Shown here: positions 59,765-64,000 of the stretch, in pieces | Position numbering within the stretch: the stretch's first letter is position 1 | Layout of the letters: the number at the start of each line of letters is the position of its first letter | DNA from: Devosia sp. | GTDB lineage: Bacteria > Pseudomonadota > Alphaproteobacteria > Rhizobiales > Devosiaceae | Length of the DNA stretch: 64,000 bases | Reading direction: 5' to 3' | NCBI GenBank assembly: GCA_016713105.1 | Contig: JADJPS010000017.1 | Coordinates: 558,001-622,000, forward strand | Notes under the pieces: model-generated | What the model was told of the DNA's origin: nothing | The model's database searches: none | Seen by the model: only the letters and a program-made list of their open reading frames with translations | Translations under genes and position numbers: made by a program

Positions 59765-61873
59765 ATGAACATGCTCGACGCCAAGCCCGCCGCCAATCTC
59801 CGCACTCCCGACTGGTACCGGTCGGCGACGCGCTGGACGCAGCTGACGCTGGCCGAGGACGATCCGGTCAGGTTCGATCCGGCGTTCTGGATCGAGGTGT
59901 TCAAGCGCACCAAGTCCAACGCCACCTGCCTCAGCGCCGGCGGCTACATCGCCTATTATCCCAGCAAGGTGCCGCTGCATTATGTGAGCAGGTTCATCGG
60001 CGATACCGATCCGTTCGGCACGCTGGTCGAGGGGGCGCGCGGGCTCGGCATGCACGTGATGGCGCGCGTCGATCCGCACGCCATCCACCAGGACGCCGCC
60101 GAGACGCACCCAGAGTGGATCGCCGTCGACCGCGACGGCAACAGGCGCCGCCACTGGGCCTATCCCGAGGTCTGGGTGACCTGCGCCTACTCGGACTACA
60201 ATTTCAGGTTCATGCCGGAGGTGCTGCAGGAGCTGACGGCGAACTACGACATCGACGCCATCTTCGCCAACCGCTGGCAGGGCCATGGGGTGTGCTACTG
60301 CGACAGCTGCCGCAAGAGCTTCCGCGCCGCGAGCGGCTTCGAGCTGCCCGCCGAGGCCAATGCCGAGGATCCGGTATGGATGGCGTGGACCGCCTGGCGG
60401 CGCACCCTGCTCAGCCGGCTCGTCGTCGAGTGGGACGCCACGATGAAGGCGATCAAGCCGCATACCAGCTTCATTCCGAACATGGGTTCGGTCTCGCTGA
60501 TGGAGTTCGACCTCGGGATCATCGAGAAGTACTGCCCGTTCCTGTGCGTCGACGACCAGGGGCGGCGCGGCACCGAACCGGTGTGGATGGCGGGACGGAA
60601 CGGCAAGCGCATGCGCGCCACCTTCCGCGACCGGCCGACCATCCTGATCACCTCGATCGGACCCGAGGAGGAGTATCGCTGGAAGGATTCGGTGACCACC
60701 GGGCCGGAGATCCGGGCCTGGATCGATGCCGGCACGACGCAGGGCATGCTGCCCTGGTTCACCAAGTTCAACGGCGTGGTGCCCGATACCCGCTGGGTGG
60801 CGCCGGTGACCGAGAGCTTCACCCTGCACGCCACGCTCGAACCGGTGCTCTCCTGCATGACGCCGGTGGCCGAGATCGCCATCCTCGATCCGGCGACGAC
60901 GCTGAGGCACCATGGCGACCGTTCGCGGAAGGCCGCGGAGGCCGACGACCTGGGGGTCTACCAGGCGCTGATCGAGGCGCGGCTGCCGTTCGAGATGCTG
61001 TCGGACCAGGCGATGACGCCCGAGAGCCTCAGGGGCTTCAAGGTGGTGATCCTCGCCAACTCGACCTGCCTGTCGGACGCCCAGATCGGCCTGCTGGAGG
61101 CCTATGTGGCGCAGGGCGGCGCGCTCGTTGCGGCGTTCGAGACGTCGACCCGTACCGAGGACAACCGGCCGCGCAGCGGCCTCGGGCTCGGGCCGCTGCT
61201 CGGGGTGCGGCAGACCGCCCCGACCCGCGGCCCGGTCAAGAACAGCTACATTGCGATCAATGGCAGCCATCCGATCTCGGCGGGCTACGAGGGGGCGAAC
61301 CGCATCATCGGCGGCACCCGGCTGCTGGCGGTCGAGGCGGCACCCGACACCGTCGCCCCGTTCCTCTTCGTCCCGGACTTTCCCGACCTGCCGATGGAAG
61401 AGGTCTATCCGCGCGCCGCGCCGCAGGGCGCCGCGGTGGTTTTGCGCGAGCACGCCGGTGGCGGCCGCACGGTCTACTTCCCGTGGAACATCGGCGGCAT
61501 CTTCTGGGAGGTGCTGGCGCTCGACCACGGGCGGCTGATCGCCAACGCGGTGCGCTGGGCCCTCGGCAAGCGCCCCGCCGTCGAGGTCGAAGGCAAAGCG
61601 GTGCTCGACATCGCCGTGCGGCACAACGCCGACGGCATGGCGGTGGTGCTCAACAACCTCGCCAACCCGATGATGATGAAGGGGCCGATCCGCGAGGCCT
61701 ACCCGGTGGGACCGCTGGCTGTGACGGTGGCCGTACCGGGCGGCAAGCGGCTTGCCGGCGCACGGCTGCTGGTCTCCGATCGGCCGGCGTTGGCCAGCCT
61801 CCGCGACGGCCGCGTGACGATCGATGTTCCCGGCATCGAGACGCTCGAAGTCGTGCACCTCGTCTGGGCCTGA
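59765..61873 (+). CDS. putative glycoside hydrolase (GHL6-like TIM barrel + beta-galactosidase trimerisation-like domain)
   Basis: 702 residues from ATG 59765. Residues ~15-350 resemble a TIM-barrel hydrolase: ARVDPHAIHQDAAETHPEWIAVDRDGNRRRHWAYPEVWVTCAYSDYNFRFMPEVLQEL, NYDIDAIFANRWQGHGVCYCDSCRKSFR (CxCxxC; typical of hypothetical glycosyl hydrolase families). Residues ~400-640 fit a trimerisation-like domain (LPFEMLSDQAMTPESLRGFKVVILANSTCLSDAQIGLLEAYVAQGGALVAAFETSTR). No signal peptide, so substrate would be cleaved in the cytoplasm after uptake. The specificity is not known. It lies between the binding protein and the permeases. Confidence 0.75.
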   Translation: MNMLDAKPAANLRTPDWYRSATRWTQLTLAEDDPVRFDPAFWIEVFKRTKSNATCLSAGGYIAYYPSKVPLHYVSRFIGDTDPFGTLVEGARGLGMHVMARVDPHAIHQDAAETHPEWIAVDRDGNRRRHWAYPEVWVTCAYSDYNFRFMPEVLQELTANYDIDAIFANRWQGHGVCYCDSCRKSFRAASGFELPAEANAEDPVWMAWTAWRRTLLSRLVVEWDATMKAIKPHTSFIPNMGSVSLMEFDLGIIEKYCPFLCVDDQGRRGTEPVWMAGRNGKRMRATFRDRPTILITSIGPEEEYRWKDSVTTGPEIRAWIDAGTTQGMLPWFTKFNGVVPDTRWVAPVTESFTLHATLEPVLSCMTPVAEIAILDPATTLRHHGDRSRKAAEADDLGVYQALIEARLPFEMLSDQAMTPESLRGFKVVILANSTCLSDAQIGLLEAYVAQGGALVAAFETSTRTEDNRPRSGLGLGPLLGVRQTAPTRGPVKNSYIAINGSHPISAGYEGANRIIGGTRLLAVEAAPDTVAPFLFVPDFPDLPMEEVYPRAAPQGAAVVLREHAGGGRTVYFPWNIGGIFWEVLALDHGRLIANAVRWALGKRPAVEVEGKAVLDIAVRHNADGMAVVLNNLANPMMMKGPIREAYPVGPLAVTVAVPGGKRLAGARLLVSDRPALASLRDGRVTIDVPGIETLEVVHLVWA

Positions 61874-61880
61874 GGGAACC

Positions 61881-62868
61881 ATGCTCGGCTATGTGATCAA
61901 GCGGCTGGTCTACATGATCCCGACCCTCATCGGGATGTCGATCATTGCCTTCCTGATCATCCAGTTGCCGCCGGGCGATTACGTCACCTCGCTGATCGCC
62001 TCGATGTCGGACAACGGCCAGAACGCCGATCCGGCGCAGATCGAGGCGATGCGGCGGGCCTACGGCTTCGATGATCCGATCTGGCTGCAATACTGGAAGT
62101 GGATCAGCGGCATCCTGTCCCGCGGCGACTTCGGCTACTCGTTCGAGTGGAACCGGCCGGTCGCCGACCTGATCTGGGAGCGCATGGGCTCGACCCTCGC
62201 GATCTCGCTGGCCTCACTGCTGTTCGTGTGGGCGGTGTCGCTGCCGATCGGCATCTATTCGGCGATGCGCCGTCACTCGGTCGGCGACTACGCCTTCACC
62301 TTTCTGGGCTTCATCGGCCTTGCGGTGCCCAACTTCATCCTCGCCCTGACCCTGATGTACGTGAGCTACAAGTTCATGGGCCAGAGCGTCGGCGGGCTGT
62401 TCTCGCCCGAATATGTCGAGGCACCCTGGAGCTGGGACAAGGTCGTCGACCTCATGGCGCACCTGTGGATCCCGATCGTCGTCATCGGCACCAGCGGCAC
62501 CGCGGCGCTGATCCGCATCCTCAGGGCCAACCTGACCGACGAACTCAACAAGCCCTACGTGGTGACGGCGCGGGCCAAGGGCCTGCCGGAGTACAAGGCG
62601 GTGCTGAAATACCCGGTGCGCATCGCCCTCAATCCGTTCGTTTCGGCCATCGGCTGGGTGCTGCCCGAGCTCATCTCCGGCGTCACCATCACGGCGATCG
62701 TCCTCAACCTGCCGACGGCCGGGCCGCTGCTCCTCCGCTCGCTCATCTCGCAGGACATGTATCTCGCCGGCAGCTTCATCCTGCTGATGGGCGTCCTTAC
62801 CCTCGCCGGGATGCTGATCTCCGGACCTGCTGCTGGCGCTGCTCGACCCGCGCATCCGGTTCACCTGA
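61881..62868 (+). CDS. ABC transporter permease DppB-like, frame lost near the 3' end
   Basis: Start ATG 61881 with Shine-Dalgarno gaggga. MLGYVIKRLVYMIPTLIGMSIIAFLIIQLPPGDY is the classic DppB/OppB N-terminus; RADGLPEYK-like motif reads ARAKGLPEYKAVLKYPVRIALNP (EAA loop). The protein normally ends DLLLALLDPRIRFT at a TGA overlapping the next ATG (62866-62870). Here one extra base in tccgg (62820-62824) shifts the last ~16 codons and fuses the frame to the next permease. Removing it gives 328 residues. A sequence error is the likely cause. Confidence 0.85.
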
Positions 62869-64000
62869 TGGCCACGCACACCTTTAGCGATGAGGTCGAA
62901 ACCGGCCCGGCGGTGACCGCGCTCAAGGCCCGGCCCGGCCGCACCGAGACCGCCGCGGCCGGACAGTGGACGCTTGTCTGGCTCAAGTTCGTGCGCAACA
63001 AGGTGGCGGTGGGCGCCGGCCTCGTGATCCTCGCGCTCTACCTGATCGGGCTCTTCGCCGAGTTTCTGGCGCCGGCCCTGCCGGAAGCCTCGAGGCCGCA
63101 GTTCACCTATGCGCCGCCGCAGGAGATCCGGCTGTTCACGTCGCAGCCGGATGGTTCGCAGCGGTTCGAGCCACATGTCACCGGCTACACGATGACGGTC
63201 GACCAGGCTTCGCTCCGGCGCAACTACGCGATCGACGAGAGCAAGGTGGTGCCGATCGGGTTCTTCGTCGCGGGAGCCTCCTACAGGCTCTGGGGCCTGT
63301 TCGAGCTGGACGTGCACCTAATCGGGCCGCTGAAAAAGACCGACACGATGTACCTGCTGGGCACCGACAAGCTGGGCCGCGACCTGCTGAGCCGGCTGAT
63401 CCACGGCACGCGCGTGTCGATGTCGATCGGGCTGATCGGCGTGGCGATCAGCCTCTGCCTCGGCGTGGTGCTCGGCTCGCTCTCGGGCTTTTATGGCGGC
63501 GCCGTGGACATGGTGATCCAGCGCCTCATCGAGGTGATCTCGTCGATGCCGACCATTCCGCTCTGGCTCGGCCTCGCCGCCGCGATCCCGCTGACCTGGT
63601 CGCCGCTGACCGTCTATTTCGTCATCACCCTCATCGTCTCGCTGTTCGGCTGGACCGGTCTCGCCCGCGAAGTGCGCGGCCGGTTCTTCGCCCTGCGCAG
63701 CGAAGACTTCGTCACCGCCGCGAGGCTGGACGGGTCGAGCGAGCGCCGGCTGATCTTCCGGCACATCCTCCCCTCCTTGACCAGTCACATCCTCGCGGTG
63801 GTAACCCTGGCGCTGCCCACCATGATCGTGGCGGAGACGGCGCTGAGCTTCCTGGGCATCGGGCTCAAGGCACCGATCGTCAGCTGGGGCGTGCTGCTGC
63901 AGGACGCACAGAACGTGCGCACCATCGCGACGGCCTCCTGGCTGCTGATCTGGCCGGCCGGCGCGGTGGTGCTGACCGTGCTCGCCTACAATTTCCTCGG
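62868..64000 (+). CDS. ABC transporter permease DppC-like (3' end outside window)
   Basis: Start ATG 62868, overlapping the stop of the previous permease (TGATG); the window ends before the stop, after 377 residues. An N-terminal cytoplasmic stretch and first helix (FVRNKVAVGAGLVILALYLIGLFAEF, the OppC_N type), a long periplasmic loop (~65-160; FTYAPPQEIRLF), then YLLGTDKLGRDLLSRLIHGTRVSMSIGLIGV and DGSSERRLIFRHILPSLTSHI (EAA loop) and SFLGIGLKAPIVSWG. The periplasmic insertion is long compared with DppC, as in several oligosaccharide-type members. ATPase genes must lie to the right. Confidence 0.9.
   Translation, partial: MATHTFSDEVETGPAVTALKARPGRTETAAAGQWTLVWLKFVRNKVAVGAGLVILALYLIGLFAEFLAPALPEASRPQFTYAPPQEIRLFTSQPDGSQRFEPHVTGYTMTVDQASLRRNYAIDESKVVPIGFFVAGASYRLWGLFELDVHLIGPLKKTDTMYLLGTDKLGRDLLSRLIHGTRVSMSIGLIGVAISLCLGVVLGSLSGFYGGAVDMVIQRLIEVISSMPTIPLWLGLAAAIPLTWSPLTVYFVITLIVSLFGWTGLAREVRGRFFALRSEDFVTAARLDGSSERRLIFRHILPSLTSHILAVVTLALPTMIVAETALSFLGIGLKAPIVSWGVLLQDAQNVRTIATASWLLIWPAGAVVLTVLAYNFL

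Noticed and set aside
59609..61882. Minus-strand open frame of ~760 codons opposite the putative glycosidase
   Set aside because: Composition is that of an antisense shadow (Arg/His/Gly/Ala), with no domain, and the plus strand is part of a transporter operon.

Overview
The window is GC-rich, densely coded chromosomal DNA from an alphaproteobacterium, almost certainly of the order Hyphomicrobiales (Rhizobiales). A Devosia-like genome is my best guess. The placement rests on a RirA iron regulator with an Irr-type box in front of it, a RegB/RegA (ActS/ActR) redox pair, MmcB, DUF1127 and DUF2852 proteins, and many LacI/GntR/IclR/RpiR-controlled solute uptake loci. I see no rRNA, tRNA, CRISPR, prophage or insertion sequence.

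Layout. 1-8793 is mostly core: the gyrB 3' end, a small membrane protein, OsmC, a class A penicillin-binding protein, a zinc metallopeptidase, a DUF2852 protein with a clear terminator, RegB-RegA and a beta-CASP metallo-hydrolase. 8794-13791 (minus) is a tightly coupled run of three related MFS transporters (one frameshifted) with a GNAT protein and MmcB. 13857-21982 holds regulators (receiver-like, LysR, LacI, RirA), an Uup-type ABC-F ATPase, small proteins and an aldo/keto reductase. 22163-24658 encodes an exported protein with fourteen Sel1 repeats and a caspase-like domain. 24782-31158 holds a Dda/RecD-like helicase, several hydrolases, an SDR and membrane proteins.

From 31159 the window is a catabolic and transport archipelago. 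31159-42768 is a nitrogen-scavenging locus: a BMP/nucleoside-type ABC transporter, a biuret hydrolase homologue, a second cysteine hydrolase, AtzG-AtzE, a 5-formyl-THF cyclo-ligase-like protein, AtzH, a GntR regulator and a one-domain allophanate hydrolase. Together these could carry biuret and carboxybiuret to ammonia and CO2; no cyanuric acid hydrolase is present. 43064-51061 is a deoxy-sugar/sugar-acid locus (SDR, enolase-superfamily dehydratase, IclR, lactonase, mutarotase, Gfo/Idh oxidoreductase) whose operon continues, by 4- or 1-base overlaps, into a CoA-transferase, a solute-binding-like protein with no signal peptide, and a MaoC hydratase. 51152-56396 is an RpiR-controlled NMT1/ThiY-type ABC transporter with a double-length permease and a second cyclo-ligase-like protein. 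56398-64000 is a LacI-controlled peptide-type ABC transporter with a putative glycoside hydrolase.

Sequence quality matters. Five genes carry a single-base reading-frame break, four of them +1 changes in or next to short G/C runs (BMP protein, BiuH, IclR, permease) and one -1 (an MFS gene). One of these makes two neighbouring genes look fused. They are more likely sequence errors than five true pseudogenes. Short inverted intergenic repeats of REP/BIME type occur between many genes.
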